This document shows positions 8,791 to 17,393 of a stretch of 64,000 bases of DNA, in pieces. The stretch lies in assembly GCA_024637295.1 (NCBI GenBank), contig JAGXFL010000013.1, positions 186,001 through 250,000 on the forward strand, written 5' to 3'. The DNA comes from Sulfuricurvum sp. GTDB taxonomy: Bacteria > Campylobacterota > Campylobacteria > Campylobacterales > Sulfurimonadaceae. Position 1 is the stretch's first letter. Every line of letters starts with the position of its first letter. Under the pieces are notes generated by a model. The model saw nothing but the letters and a program-made list of their open reading frames with translations, had not been told where the DNA came from and searched no databases. The position numbers and the translations under genes were made by a program.

Positions 8791-8844
8791 ACTTTTCTCT
8801 TAATAATTTTCCTCTGTTTAAACCGTAATCCAATGTTCTAAGAC

Positions 8845-8850
8845 TATAAT
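8845..8850 (+). promoter_or_regulatory. -10 element of the argJ promoter
   Basis: An exact TATAAT lies 31 bases before the argJ ATG. No convincing -35 is seen, as is common in Campylobacterota. A T-run and TTTAGGAG precede the start codon. Confidence 0.6.
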
Positions 8851-8880
8851 ATATTACTTAGTGTTTAGGAGTTTTTTTTC

Positions 8881-10068
8881 ATGTATAAAATTGAAAGTAT
8901 TGATGGCGGTGTATGTGCTGCGGAAGGTTTTTATGCGGATGGAATTCATATCGGATTGAAAAAAGAGGGTGCTAAAGACCTCGCTTTCGTCTATGCGGAT
9001 ACTCCATGTGCAATAGCCTCAGTTTTTACGACCAATAAAATGACAGCAGCACCGATTCGCCACTTTCGTAAAAAAGGGCAGTTTGAGGGAAACTTTGTTC
9101 TTATTAACGCAAAAAATGCGAATGCGATGACAGGTCCCTCAGGTATTGAGGATATTAATGAAGTCTTGAATGCTCTAAGTGCAAAATTTCCTCAGATACA
9201 GCATCCGGTTATGAGTTCTACGGGGGTGATCGGTGTACGTCTTCCAAAAGCCAAGATCATTGAAGGTGCGATGAATTTTGACTTGTCCGCGCGTGAGGGG
9301 AAAAATGCCTCCGAAGCGATTATGACGACGGATACTTTTGCAAAACGTATTGCGTTTGAGGTAAAGCTGGAGGGTGGAAAATCATTTCGTATCGGTGCAA
9401 TGGCAAAGGGTGCAGGAATGATCAATCCTGCGATGGCCACAATGCTGTGTTTCATCACTACTGATGCTTCGGTTGATCAAGTAACGATGCAGACTTTTTT
9501 AGATGAATGCACTAAAACGACATTCAATGCGGCAAGTGTGGACGGGGATACTTCAACCAATGATACGGTGCTACTCATGGCGAATGGGCAAAGCGGTAGT
9601 TTTCATCCTCAAGCGTTCAAAGAAGCGCTGGAAGCGATCATGCTCTTCTTAGCCAAAGAGATGGTACGTGATGGCGAGGGAGCGACGAAGTTGGTGACTT
9701 ATAAAGTGACCGGTGCACAAGATAATGCCCAAGCAGAGATTGCGGCAAAAGCTTTAAGTAATTCGTTGCTTGTAAAAACAGCTCTTTTTGGCGAAGATCC
9801 TAACTGGGGGCGTATTGCCTCTACAGTTGGTGCCAGCGGTATTGAGTGTGATGAGAGTACCTTGAGTATTTGGTTTGATGACGTGTGTGTCTATCGCAAG
9901 GGAGAACTTCTTTTTGATGCGGTACTTGAACCTCTTGCTGCTGCAGTGATGCAAAAAAATGCTTTTACGATCCATTGTGATATAGGGATAAATGATGGGC
10001 ATTTTACGGCATATGGGTGTGATTTAGGTCACGAATATGTCAAAATCAATGCGGACTATCGAACATAG
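8881..10068 (+). CDS. argJ: Glutamate N-acetyltransferase / amino-acid N-acetyltransferase ArgJ
   Basis: Recycles the acetyl group from N-acetylornithine to glutamate in arginine synthesis; some members also use acetyl-CoA. The 395-residue precursor is normally cut into alpha and beta chains at an Ala-Thr bond, visible here as GMINPAMATMLCF with the threonine nucleophile. Other signatures are FTTNKMTAAP at the N-terminus and GEDPNWGRI later. The C-terminal YVKINADYRT is typical. Whether it is mono- or bifunctional cannot be told from the sequence. It precedes prs by 69 bases; no other arg gene is nearby. Confidence 0.95.
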   Translation: MYKIESIDGGVCAAEGFYADGIHIGLKKEGAKDLAFVYADTPCAIASVFTTNKMTAAPIRHFRKKGQFEGNFVLINAKNANAMTGPSGIEDINEVLNALSAKFPQIQHPVMSSTGVIGVRLPKAKIIEGAMNFDLSAREGKNASEAIMTTDTFAKRIAFEVKLEGGKSFRIGAMAKGAGMINPAMATMLCFITTDASVDQVTMQTFLDECTKTTFNAASVDGDTSTNDTVLLMANGQSGSFHPQAFKEALEAIMLFLAKEMVRDGEGATKLVTYKVTGAQDNAQAEIAAKALSNSLLVKTALFGEDPNWGRIASTVGASGIECDESTLSIWFDDVCVYRKGELLFDAVLEPLAAAVMQKNAFTIHCDIGINDGHFTAYGCDLGHEYVKINADYRT

Positions 10069-10094
10069 TTTTAACCCCATGCTAAGTGAGTCGG

Positions 10095-10103
10095 TGTTAC
10101 AAT
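10095..10103 (+). promoter_or_regulatory. Extended -10 promoter of prs
   Basis: TG at 10095-10096 followed by one base and TACAAT (10098-10103) forms an extended -10. A transcript starting about 7 bases later would begin after the first in-frame ATG at 10102, supporting the ATG at 10138 as the real prs start. Confidence 0.45.
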
Positions 10104-10137
10104 GACGTTACTTAATTTAGGTCAAGAGGATGAGCGC

Positions 10138-11067
10138 ATGCGCGGATATAAAATTTTCAGCGGTTCAGCATGTACCGATTTTTCGGTCGAAGTCTGTAAA
10201 ACACTCGATGTCCCCCTTTCAAAGGCGGAAATAAAGCGCTTTAGCGACGGTGAGATAAACGTTCAGATTGCTGAAAGCGTTCGCGGACGTGATGTATTTA
10301 TTATACAAAGCACCGGTGCGCCTTCCAATGACAATCTAATGGAATTGTTGATCATGACCGATGCATTGCGCCGTTCATCTGCCAGTTCAATCACGGCAGT
10401 TGTTCCCTATTTCGGGTATGCTAGACAAGATCGTAAAGCTGCGCCTCGTGTTCCTATTACGGCACGGCTTGTTGCAGATATGTTTGAAAAAGCAGGGGTG
10501 GATCGTGTAGTCACGATTGATTTGCACGCGGGTCAAATCCAGGGCTTTTTTGATATTCCGGTTGATAACCTTTATGGTTCTATTATTTTTCAAGAGTATA
10601 TCAGTACGAAAAACCTTGCCAACCCTGTTATTGCCTCTCCGGATATTGGAGGGGTTGCGCGGGCTCGTTATTTTGCTGAAAAACTCGGTCTTGAAATGGT
10701 AATCGTCGATAAGCGCCGTGAAAAAGCAAATGAATCTGAAGTGATGAACATCATCGGGGATGTCGAGGGTAAAGATGTCATTATGATCGATGATATGGTG
10801 GATACGGCGGGAACGATGGTCAAAGCGGCTTCAGCACTTAAAAAGCGTGGAGCAAACTCCGTTATGGCATGTGCCACACACGCTGTTCTTAGCGGTAACG
10901 CATATGATAATATTAATAACGGTGAGCTTGATGAGCTTGTCGTTTCTAACACGCTTGTTCTTCGCGGTCATAGTGATAAGATTAAAGTTATCAGTGTTGC
11001 TCCACTGTTTGCAGAAGTCATTCGTCGTGTTTACCACAACGAAAGTGTTAACTCTCTTTTTAGTTAA
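10138..11067 (+). CDS. prs: Ribose-phosphate pyrophosphokinase
   Basis: Makes PRPP from ribose 5-phosphate and ATP for purine, pyrimidine, histidine, tryptophan and NAD synthesis. I start the gene at ATG 10138 (MRGYKIFSG), 8 bases after AAGAGGA; an in-frame ATG at 10102 would add 12 residues unlike the family and overlaps the probable promoter. The resulting 309 residues match the usual length. The PRPP-binding loop is MIDDMVDTAGTM, and the catalytic-flap and metal-site segment reads DRKAAPRVPITARLVADM. A strong terminator hairpin follows. Confidence 0.96.
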   Translation: MRGYKIFSGSACTDFSVEVCKTLDVPLSKAEIKRFSDGEINVQIAESVRGRDVFIIQSTGAPSNDNLMELLIMTDALRRSSASSITAVVPYFGYARQDRKAAPRVPITARLVADMFEKAGVDRVVTIDLHAGQIQGFFDIPVDNLYGSIIFQEYISTKNLANPVIASPDIGGVARARYFAEKLGLEMVIVDKRREKANESEVMNIIGDVEGKDVIMIDDMVDTAGTMVKAASALKKRGANSVMACATHAVLSGNAYDNINNGELDELVVSNTLVLRGHSDKIKVISVAPLFAEVIRRVYHNESVNSLFS

Positions 11068-11080
11068 ACTCTTTTTTTTC

Positions 11081-11123
11081 TCTCTAAAGGACCACTTTAG
11101 AGAATCTTCTTTTTATTTTTTTG
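11081..11123 (+). terminator. Rho-independent terminator of prs
   Basis: A perfect 9-bp stem, TCTCTAAAG/CTTTAGAGA (11081-11089 and 11095-11103), encloses the loop GACCA and is followed by a T-rich tail. It begins 13 bases after the prs stop and its tail runs into the 3' end of the convergent galU gene. Confidence 0.85.
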
Positions 11124-11952
11124 TCATCTCATTATACAGTTCGACGGTAGCTTGTACATAACCGTCAATACTGCCGCAATCATAGCGTTTACCGCTAAAC
11201 TTATAAGCAATGACATTACCTTCACGAGCTTGTTCCATGAGTGCATCGGTGATTTGGATCTCTCCCCCTTTACCGGGCTTGGTCTGTTGGAGTATATCAA
11301 AAATATCGGGGGTGAGAATATAACGTCCGATGATGGCAAGGTTGGTTGGAGCATCGGCAGGTGAGGGTTTTTCAACCATCGTACTGACCCTAAAAATACC
11401 TGGTTCAATCTCGACACCTGCAATAACACCATATTTATCGGTATGTTGAGGATCGATCTCTTCGATAGCGACAATCGAGCATTGGTATTTTTCATACAGT
11501 GTGACCATTTGAGATAAAACTCCTTCGGACTCACTGACACACAAATCATCGGCTAAGATAACGGCAAATGGTTGATACCCGATGAGTGGTTTACCGGTTA
11601 AAATAGCGTGACCAAGCCCTTTCATCTCGATTTGACGGGTGTAAGAAAAAATACATTTGTCAATGATGTGGCGGATGTCGGCGAGCATCTTTTCTTTGGA
11701 AGTTCCTTTGATTTGGTGTTCCAGTTCATAGCTGATATCAAAGTGATCTTCGATTGCCCGTTTTCCTCGTCCTGTGACAATTGCCATCGTATTCATGCCG
11801 GCATTCATCGCTTCTTCGACACCGTATTGAATGAGAGGTTTGGTGAGGATTGGAAGCATCTCTTTTGGCATCGATTTGGTTGCCGGTAAAAAACGTGTTC
11901 CATATCCTGCGGCGGGGAAAAGACAGACGTCGATTGCAGCTTTCTTTTTCAT
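11113..11952 (-). CDS. galU: UTP--glucose-1-phosphate uridylyltransferase
   Basis: Makes UDP-glucose from UTP and glucose 1-phosphate, the precursor for surface polysaccharides and lipooligosaccharide sugars. The nucleotide-binding start CLFPAAGYGTRFLPATKSMPKEMLP and the later VEKPSPADAPTNLAIIGRYIL are hallmarks of bacterial GalU. I place the start at 11952, 6 bases after AAAG; an in-frame ATG at 11958 would add two residues. An exact TATAAT lies upstream on the minus strand. It is transcribed alone, convergent with prs. The length of about 279 residues fits. Confidence 0.95.
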   Translation of the reverse strand: MKKKAAIDVCLFPAAGYGTRFLPATKSMPKEMLPILTKPLIQYGVEEAMNAGMNTMAIVTGRGKRAIEDHFDISYELEHQIKGTSKEKMLADIRHIIDKCIFSYTRQIEMKGLGHAILTGKPLIGYQPFAVILADDLCVSESEGVLSQMVTLYEKYQCSIVAIEEIDPQHTDKYGVIAGVEIEPGIFRVSTMVEKPSPADAPTNLAIIGRYILTPDIFDILQQTKPGKGGEIQITDALMEQAREGNVIAYKFSGKRYDCGSIDGYVQATVELYNEMTKK

Positions 11953-11981
11953 GTGCATCTTTAAAGTGAATTTATGACTAG

Positions 11982-11987
11982 ATTATA
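11982..11987 (-). promoter_or_regulatory. -10 element of the galU promoter
   Basis: Read on the minus strand, the sequence CACTATAATC contains an exact TATAAT about 30 bases upstream of the galU start. No clear -35 was found. Confidence 0.5.
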
Positions 11988-12062
11988 GTGATTCATCGGT
12001 TGTATTTTGCTGAGTCTGTATTGAATGATGGGTGAAGCACTGTCCCTCTGTAAGCCGCTTTT

Positions 12063-12071
12063 TGCTATAAT
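12063..12071 (+). promoter_or_regulatory. Extended -10 promoter of lepA
   Basis: TGCTATAAT (TG, one base, exact TATAAT) ends 36 bases before the lepA ATG. Confidence 0.6.
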
Positions 12072-12107
12072 AAGGACAATAATTAAATAAATGAGATAAC
12101 CAAACAT

Positions 12108-13898
12108 ATGGACAATATTCGCAACTTTTCAATCATCGCTCATATCGACCATGGCAAGAGTACTCTTGCCGACCGTATCATCCAAGAGTGTGGAGCAGTC
12201 AGTGACCGTGAGCTCAGTAAACAGATGATGGATACCATGGATATTGAACAAGAGCGTGGGATCACCATCAAAGCACAAAGTGTCCGTTTGGATTATGTCA
12301 AAGACGGTAAGCACTATATTCTAAATCTGATCGATACTCCGGGCCACGTTGATTTTAGTTATGAAGTCTCTAAGTCTCTTGCATCATCTGATGGGGCATT
12401 GCTGATTGTGGATGCCGCACAAGGGGTTGAAGCACAGACGATAGCCAATGTCTATATGGCAATGGAAAACAACCTCACTCTTATCCCTGTTATCAACAAA
12501 ATCGACCTTCCCGCCGCAGAGCCTGAGCGTGTCGCTGAGGAGATAGAAACGACGATCGGTATTGATGCTACGGATGCGGTTCTTATCTCGGCAAAAACAG
12601 GTGTAGGTATCCGGGAACTCATCGATGCAATCGTGGATCGTATCCCGCCACCTGTGGGTGATCCTGCTGCTACAACCAAAGCGATCATCTATGATTCGTG
12701 GTTTGATGCCTATCAGGGGGCCATGGCATTGGTACGTGTATTTGACGGTGAGATCAAAATGGGTCAAATGATCAAGCTTATGCACAATGATGACAACCAT
12801 TCGGTACTGGAGCTGATGTACCCACATCCGCTTCGCCGTCAAAAAACGCAAAGTATTAAAAGCGGCGAAATCGGTATTGTCGTACTGGGTGTCAAAGAAG
12901 TGGGTACTATCCGAGTAGGCGATACGATCACCGACGCCCGTAATCCTGCGAAAGAGCCAGTGGGTGAGTATGCTCCCGCAAAGCCGTTTGTATTTGCAGG
13001 ACTTTATCCAATCGATACGGATGAGTTTGAAGCGGTACGGGATGCATTGGACAAGCTCAAACTTAACGACAGTTCACTTAGTTATGAACCTGAGACTTCC
13101 GTTGCCCTCGGATTTGGATTCCGCGTCGGATTCTTGGGGATGCTTCATATGGAAGTTATCAAAGAGCGTTTGGAGAGAGAGTTCAATCTCGATCTCATCG
13201 CTACGGCTCCCTCGGTTATCTATAAAGTGTATAAAACGGATGGAACGATGGTGGAAGTACAAAATCCAAGCGAACTTCCTGAACCGCAGTTTATTGATAA
13301 AATAGAAGAACCGTATGTACGTGCAACGGTCATTACTCCGACCGATTATTTGGGTAATGTCATTACCCTATTGACGAATAAACGTGGAATGCAGGAGAAG
13401 ATGGAGTATCTCAATGAGACACGTGTGATGCTCATCTACGTCATGCCGATGAATGAGATCGTTGTGGACTTTTACGACAAACTCAAATCGACTTCTAAAG
13501 GGTACGCGAGTTTTGACTACGATCCAATCGAGTTTCGTGATGGTGATTTGGTCAAGCTTGATGTACGTGTCGCCGGTGAAGTGGTGGATGCACTCAGTGT
13601 CATCGTTCCACGTACCTCTGCGGAACAACGTGGGCGTGCATTGGTGAGTAATATGAAAGAGATCGTACCGCGTCAGCTGTTTGAAGTGGCAATCCAAGCC
13701 TCAATTGGAAATCGTGTTATCGCTCGTGAGACAGTCAAATCGATGGGTAAAAACGTGACGGCAAAATGTTACGGTGGGGATATTTCCCGTAAACGAAAAT
13801 TGCTTGATAAACAAAAAGAGGGTAAAAAACGGATGAAGGCGATAGGCAAAGTCCAGCTTCCTCAAGAGGCCTTTATGTCTGTTCTGAAAATGGACTAG
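12108..13898 (+). CDS. lepA: Elongation factor 4 (LepA)
   Basis: Ribosome-associated GTPase that affects translation initiation and can back-translocate stalled ribosomes. The 596-residue length and order match the family: GTPase domain with G1 [23 protein letters not shown]3 DTPGHVDF and G4 NKIDLP, then domains II, III and V ([14 protein letters not shown]), and the LepA-specific C-terminal region with [24 protein letters not shown]. It is followed by a run of three small inverted repeats before the ComF-like gene. Confidence 0.97.
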   Translation: MDNIRNFSIIAHIDHGKSTLADRIIQECGAVSDRELSKQMMDTMDIEQERGITIKAQSVRLDYVKDGKHYILNLIDTPGHVDFSYEVSKSLASSDGALLIVDAAQGVEAQTIANVYMAMENNLTLIPVINKIDLPAAEPERVAEEIETTIGIDATDAVLISAKTGVGIRELIDAIVDRIPPPVGDPAATTKAIIYDSWFDAYQGAMALVRVFDGEIKMGQMIKLMHNDDNHSVLELMYPHPLRRQKTQSIKSGEIGIVVLGVKEVGTIRVGDTITDARNPAKEPVGEYAPAKPFVFAGLYPIDTDEFEAVRDALDKLKLNDSSLSYEPETSVALGFGFRVGFLGMLHMEVIKERLEREFNLDLIATAPSVIYKVYKTDGTMVEVQNPSELPEPQFIDKIEEPYVRATVITPTDYLGNVITLLTNKRGMQEKMEYLNETRVMLIYVMPMNEIVVDFYDKLKSTSKGYASFDYDPIEFRDGDLVKLDVRVAGEVVDALSVIVPRTSAEQRGRALVSNMKEIVPRQLFEVAIQASIGNRVIARETVKSMGKNVTAKCYGGDISRKRKLLDKQKEGKKRMKAIGKVQLPQEAFMSVLKMD

Positions 13899-13914
13899 CC
13901 CATTATGTTATACA

Positions 13915-13995
13915 CTAAAACGAATACATCCGTTTCAGTGGCAGGGACAAATTGTCCCTTGCATCCCCCTAAAGCTACGAAAAACAAGTTTTTCG
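13915..13995 (+). repeat. Three consecutive small inverted repeats between lepA and the comF-like gene
   Basis: Three hairpins fill most of the 107-base gap. First, CTAAAACG/CGTTTCAG (13915-13922, 13931-13938), one mismatch, 8-base loop. Second, AGGGACAA-A-TTGTCCCT (13943-13959), a perfect palindrome around one base. Third, CGAAAAAC-AA-GTTTTTCG (13978-13995), perfect. The third ends 10 bases before the comF-like ATG and could mask its start. None has a T-run suited to a classical terminator. Role unknown. Confidence 0.6.
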
Positions 13996-14005
13996 AGAAT
14001 TAATT

Positions 14006-14587
14006 ATGAGATGCATGATATGCGAGAGATGGAGTATCTTCTCACACATCTGTAGCACCTGTCAAAAAGAGTTTCTCACTCCAAGCCTCTATAAACGCAA
14101 AATTTTGGGTTCTATTCCCGTCTATTCTTTTTTTCCCTACAGTGATATTGAACCCCTGTTGCTGACCAAACATACAGATCTTGGTTATTACCTCTATACA
14201 ATTATGGCAAAACGTTCCATGCAACAGTTTGCGAAAGAATGGAATTATGAGAACAAAGTAGCCTCGATAGGGATCGATGATCATACGCAAAGCGGGTACT
14301 CGCACACGGCGATTTTGAGTCGTGCCTTGAAATCGTCTCTTATTACACCACGATATGGGAAGTTACGTGCAACGAAGCAGCATAAATATGCGGGCAAGAG
14401 TGTGGAAGAACGGCTAGCAAATCCTCGTGACTTTAAGTATGTCCCATTTGGAGAAGAAGAGGTGATTTTGGTAGATGACATTGTCACGACGGGGACAACT
14501 TTGACCGAAGCCGCCGAAGTGCTTCATGCTCAAGGGAAAAAAGTGATTCTCTGTTTAACGCTTACGGATGCTCAGACGAAAGATTGA
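14006..14587 (+). CDS. ComF-family phosphoribosyltransferase-like protein
   Basis: Member of the ComF/GntX group, linked to natural DNA uptake and to the steps that bring incoming single-stranded DNA to the cytoplasm. The 193 residues begin with a four-cysteine zinc ribbon (C3, C6, C16, C19: CMIC and CSTC) and end with a type I PRTase PRPP loop, VILVDDIVTTGTTLTEA. No Shine-Dalgarno of note precedes the ATG. Its last 26 bases overlap the convergent SagB-type gene. The family call is firm; participation in competence is inference, as no other competence gene is in the window. Confidence 0.87.
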   Translation: MRCMICERWSIFSHICSTCQKEFLTPSLYKRKILGSIPVYSFFPYSDIEPLLLTKHTDLGYYLYTIMAKRSMQQFAKEWNYENKVASIGIDDHTQSGYSHTAILSRALKSSLITPRYGKLRATKQHKYAGKSVEERLANPRDFKYVPFGEEEVILVDDIVTTGTTLTEAAEVLHAQGKKVILCLTLTDAQTKD

Positions 14588-16115
14588 GATGTGCATAAGG
14601 CTCTAAGGTAGCAAGTCTGACATCAATGATAGCGCGCCCTATGGTGAAGTGGTACAGGCTCTGGTAACGTTCACTGGTAAGTCCTAGCAATCGGTGCATC
14701 TCATCGTCTAAGAAACAACCGATTCCCGTGGCACTTAGTCCCATAGTCGTCGCTTCGCAATAAAGCATTTGCCCCAATGCTCCGCATTCATGATACAGAT
14801 GTTTATACGCTACCGGACCGTGTTCCTCCAGTGTAGGGGCAAAACGGCATAGCATCCCCATACTGAATGCACTCTCTTTGGCAATCTCTTGATTACAGGA
14901 GATCATTTGTGCCACACCTCGATAATCACCCGCGCGTAGTAAGAAAAGGCGGCCATGTAGCATATCTTGTTCTTTCCACTCATAGGGTGTACTCATGGAT
15001 TGGCGAAGGAGATCAAGTTCATTACGGTTACGGACAAAGCAATAAAGTCCCGATTCAATGCCGATGACACGATGGACAAAAAGGACGAAGTGTACATCGG
15101 GGGTATCTGTGAGATCATCACAGGCATCGAGAAGTTGTAGAAATTGTTCTTTGGTGATAGATGAGCCGTCCATGGCTTGTGCACTTCGACGTTTGAGAAA
15201 GATTTCAGCCGAACCTTTGGAGGGCTTTGGTGTAGTACGCACAGTTTCTAAAACAGTGGATGGATGATAGCTTCCTTGTGTTGCTTCATCAATCACAGCT
15301 AATATCGGCCATGGGTGATGGGCAGGGCTGAGTATATTGGCAACCGAGGTGAGTTTTGGTATGGAGGGTAAAATCAGCGTATTCGGAACTTCGTTTGGTG
15401 AAATCCACAGCATCATATCGGGGGATTCGAGTTCATCATTATGGAAGCGTTCAAGTTGATCCAATCCACAAAGTGTTGCAAGTGCCGCAGTATCTACGCC
15501 CATAGGAGTACTGTTCCATCCCAGACTCTTGGCACTAAGACGAAGGGCTTCTTGGGCATGACCGGCATCAAGCTGACAATATCGCCAACAGCGTTCACCG
15601 TATTTCCATGCCTCTCTCCAAATGACGGAGCTTAAAATAACGAGATAGCCGTTTTCACCCATCCCCTCAATGGGAGCAGCAAAGGTATGCAGTACTTCAA
15701 GCGCATGCGTTTTAGGTGCATAATGAGAGAGAGTATAGCCATCTGATAATCCTGCCGTAGGAGCAGCTATAACATAACACTCGGTGGGTTGCAGATTTCC
15801 GCTAGAGGCATTGCATCGTAACGCCCATGAGGTCGTCCCCTGCTGCTTCCACGCAGCAAGCCCTAGCGAATAGCGCAAGAGATGGGAGAGGGATTCAAGA
15901 TATAATGGCGCTTTTGGTAAACCGTCAGATTCAAACAGCAGATGATAGGGGGGATTAATGGATGAAAAGATCAGGGGGACGTTTTGGACACTGCTGTAGG
16001 TGCGAAAAGGGTTTGGTTGGGTGTCCCAGTCCATATAGCCCAAACTGGCCGCGTATTTATGTGAATGGTGTTTGGTTCGATTATGATAATCGAGAACGGT
16101 GGATAAATGTTTCAT
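14562..16115 (-). CDS. SagB/ThcOx-type tandem nitroreductase-like dehydrogenase
   Basis: A 517-residue cytoplasmic flavoprotein-like protein with two related nitroreductase-type halves. The N-terminal half includes HHSHKYAASLGYMDWDTQP and the FMN-binding type segment RCNASSGNLQPTECYVI, typical of SagB dehydrogenases. The second half (from about residue 300) has FLKRRSAQAMDGSSITKEQF, the usual RRS start of a nitroreductase fold, and ends with GLSATGIGCFLDDE. SagB enzymes oxidise azolines to azoles on peptides, but no YcaO cyclodehydratase or precursor peptide is nearby, so the substrate is unknown. It lies downstream of the AsmA-like gene on the same strand. Confidence 0.78.
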   Translation of the reverse strand: MKHLSTVLDYHNRTKHHSHKYAASLGYMDWDTQPNPFRTYSSVQNVPLIFSSINPPYHLLFESDGLPKAPLYLESLSHLLRYSLGLAAWKQQGTTSWALRCNASSGNLQPTECYVIAAPTAGLSDGYTLSHYAPKTHALEVLHTFAAPIEGMGENGYLVILSSVIWREAWKYGERCWRYCQLDAGHAQEALRLSAKSLGWNSTPMGVDTAALATLCGLDQLERFHNDELESPDMMLWISPNEVPNTLILPSIPKLTSVANILSPAHHPWPILAVIDEATQGSYHPSTVLETVRTTPKPSKGSAEIFLKRRSAQAMDGSSITKEQFLQLLDACDDLTDTPDVHFVLFVHRVIGIESGLYCFVRNRNELDLLRQSMSTPYEWKEQDMLHGRLFLLRAGDYRGVAQMISCNQEIAKESAFSMGMLCRFAPTLEEHGPVAYKHLYHECGALGQMLYCEATTMGLSATGIGCFLDDEMHRLLGLTSERYQSLYHFTIGRAIIDVRLATLEPYAHLNLSSEHP

Positions 16116-16163
16116 GGGGGGATTGTCTACTATAACGGTTGAAGACCCCCTTTGACGAGCAGA

Positions 16164-17393
16164 CTAGGGGATGGATTTCAGCAGATCGTGCAGCATTTGA
16201 GTGTGAGTAGTGGTGTTGTCAATATCCATACGACCCAAATCTGATTTGAATTTTCCCTGATAGTGGATGGTTTTTGGTTCTGCTTGTGCGGATATTTCGG
16301 CAGTAAAACAGCTTTGTGGCTGTGTCAGATGATAGTCACGCTTTAAAATATCGGGATGGGTGAGACCGTTTTGTACCGAAAGTTGCGCGGTGGTATGGGT
16401 GATAGTGGATTCGGCATTTAAATGGACTTTTCCTTCTATAGGGGAAGGCAATGAAAAAAGATGAAAAAGAGCATTGGCATCTGCGTGCTGTATATCAAGA
16501 TAGACATAGGAAGGACGTAAGCGTTTCCAATGAAGTCGGGCATGGGATGAACTTTTGGCAAGATTGCTGTGGGCATCGAGTACAAGCCGATCCTGATCAC
16601 CTTGTAGTGCAGCGGTTAAATTTGCACTTCCTCGTAGAGGGAGCATTGCGAATTGTTCCAGTATCCCCAGTTCATCTATCGAAGTCTTAAGTGTTACGTT
16701 GAGATGAAAGGGTTGGATATTGCCCTGATCATCAGTAAAGAGTGAAAGAAAATCGAAAGACGAGTTATCGTCAATAATTTTTGAGGGGTCAAAGTTCTGT
16801 GTATGGGTGAGCAATGTTACGTCCCCATGTACATCGCGACGGTCTAATCCATGCAGATCAATCTCTCCCGTCAGTGCGGTTGAACTGTGATGAGGATACT
16901 CAAGCCATGTCATGAGACTTTGGTAGTCGATACGGTTTAATGTCACATGCAAATCGCTGGGATGAAAACGTGACAGTTGTGTACGATATTGGATATTACC
17001 TTTAAAAATATCGGCTGATCCTTGTATAGCCATAGTGTTATATCCACCATTAATTATCCCCGTGGTTGTGAGATGCATAGTACTTATAGGGGATAAATCG
17101 GCTTGATAGACAGCGTGCAGTGTCAAGGTGATAAGGGAAAACTGCCCCTGTATCTGGACGCTATTTCTCAAAGCGTCATGAAAGTTCAATACTAAGGTAT
17201 TGTGGGTGAGAGTGAGTGTATCAATCGTTACGGGTGTTTGAAACAGTGCAGAGAGTTTTGTTTCTATGAGTGGTTTTACGAGTGTATTGCCCAAGCGTGT
17301 AAAAAGCAAAAGGTAGATAATCGCTACAAGAGCAAGTACGGAAAGTAATATTCTCAGCCCATAACGGCCCATTCGGATAAAAGCTGTTTTCAT
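16164..17393 (-). CDS. AsmA-like / DUF748-type inner-membrane protein
   Basis: An N-terminal membrane segment (about residues 11-30, LRILLSVLALVAIIYLLLF) is followed by a periplasmic region of mostly beta character with the pattern VKPLIETKLSALFQTPVTI, typical of the start of AsmA/TamB-related repeats. Such proteins form bridge-like structures linked to lipid transport and envelope homeostasis. I choose the ATG at 17393, which overlaps the upstream transporter stop as ATGA; an in-frame ATG at 17417 would add eight residues. The composition is rich in Thr, His and Leu. Function is inferred only at family level. Confidence 0.6.
   Translation of the reverse strand: MKTAFIRMGRYGLRILLSVLALVAIIYLLLFTRLGNTLVKPLIETKLSALFQTPVTIDTLTLTHNTLVLNFHDALRNSVQIQGQFSLITLTLHAVYQADLSPISTMHLTTTGIINGGYNTMAIQGSADIFKGNIQYRTQLSRFHPSDLHVTLNRIDYQSLMTWLEYPHHSSTALTGEIDLHGLDRRDVHGDVTLLTHTQNFDPSKIIDDNSSFDFLSLFTDDQGNIQPFHLNVTLKTSIDELGILEQFAMLPLRGSANLTAALQGDQDRLVLDAHSNLAKSSSHARLHWKRLRPSYVYLDIQHADANALFHLFSLPSPIEGKVHLNAESTITHTTAQLSVQNGLTHPDILKRDYHLTQPQSCFTAEISAQAEPKTIHYQGKFKSDLGRMDIDNTTTHTQMLHDLLKSIP

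Noticed and set aside
10102-10137. Upstream in-frame ATG for prs adding 12 residues
   Set aside because: It overlaps the probable -10 element, has no ribosome site and gives an N-terminus unlike Prs; ATG 10138 fits better.
12384-12851. Open frame of 155 codons antisense to lepA
   Set aside because: His/Arg-rich shadow translation of the conserved GTPase region of lepA.
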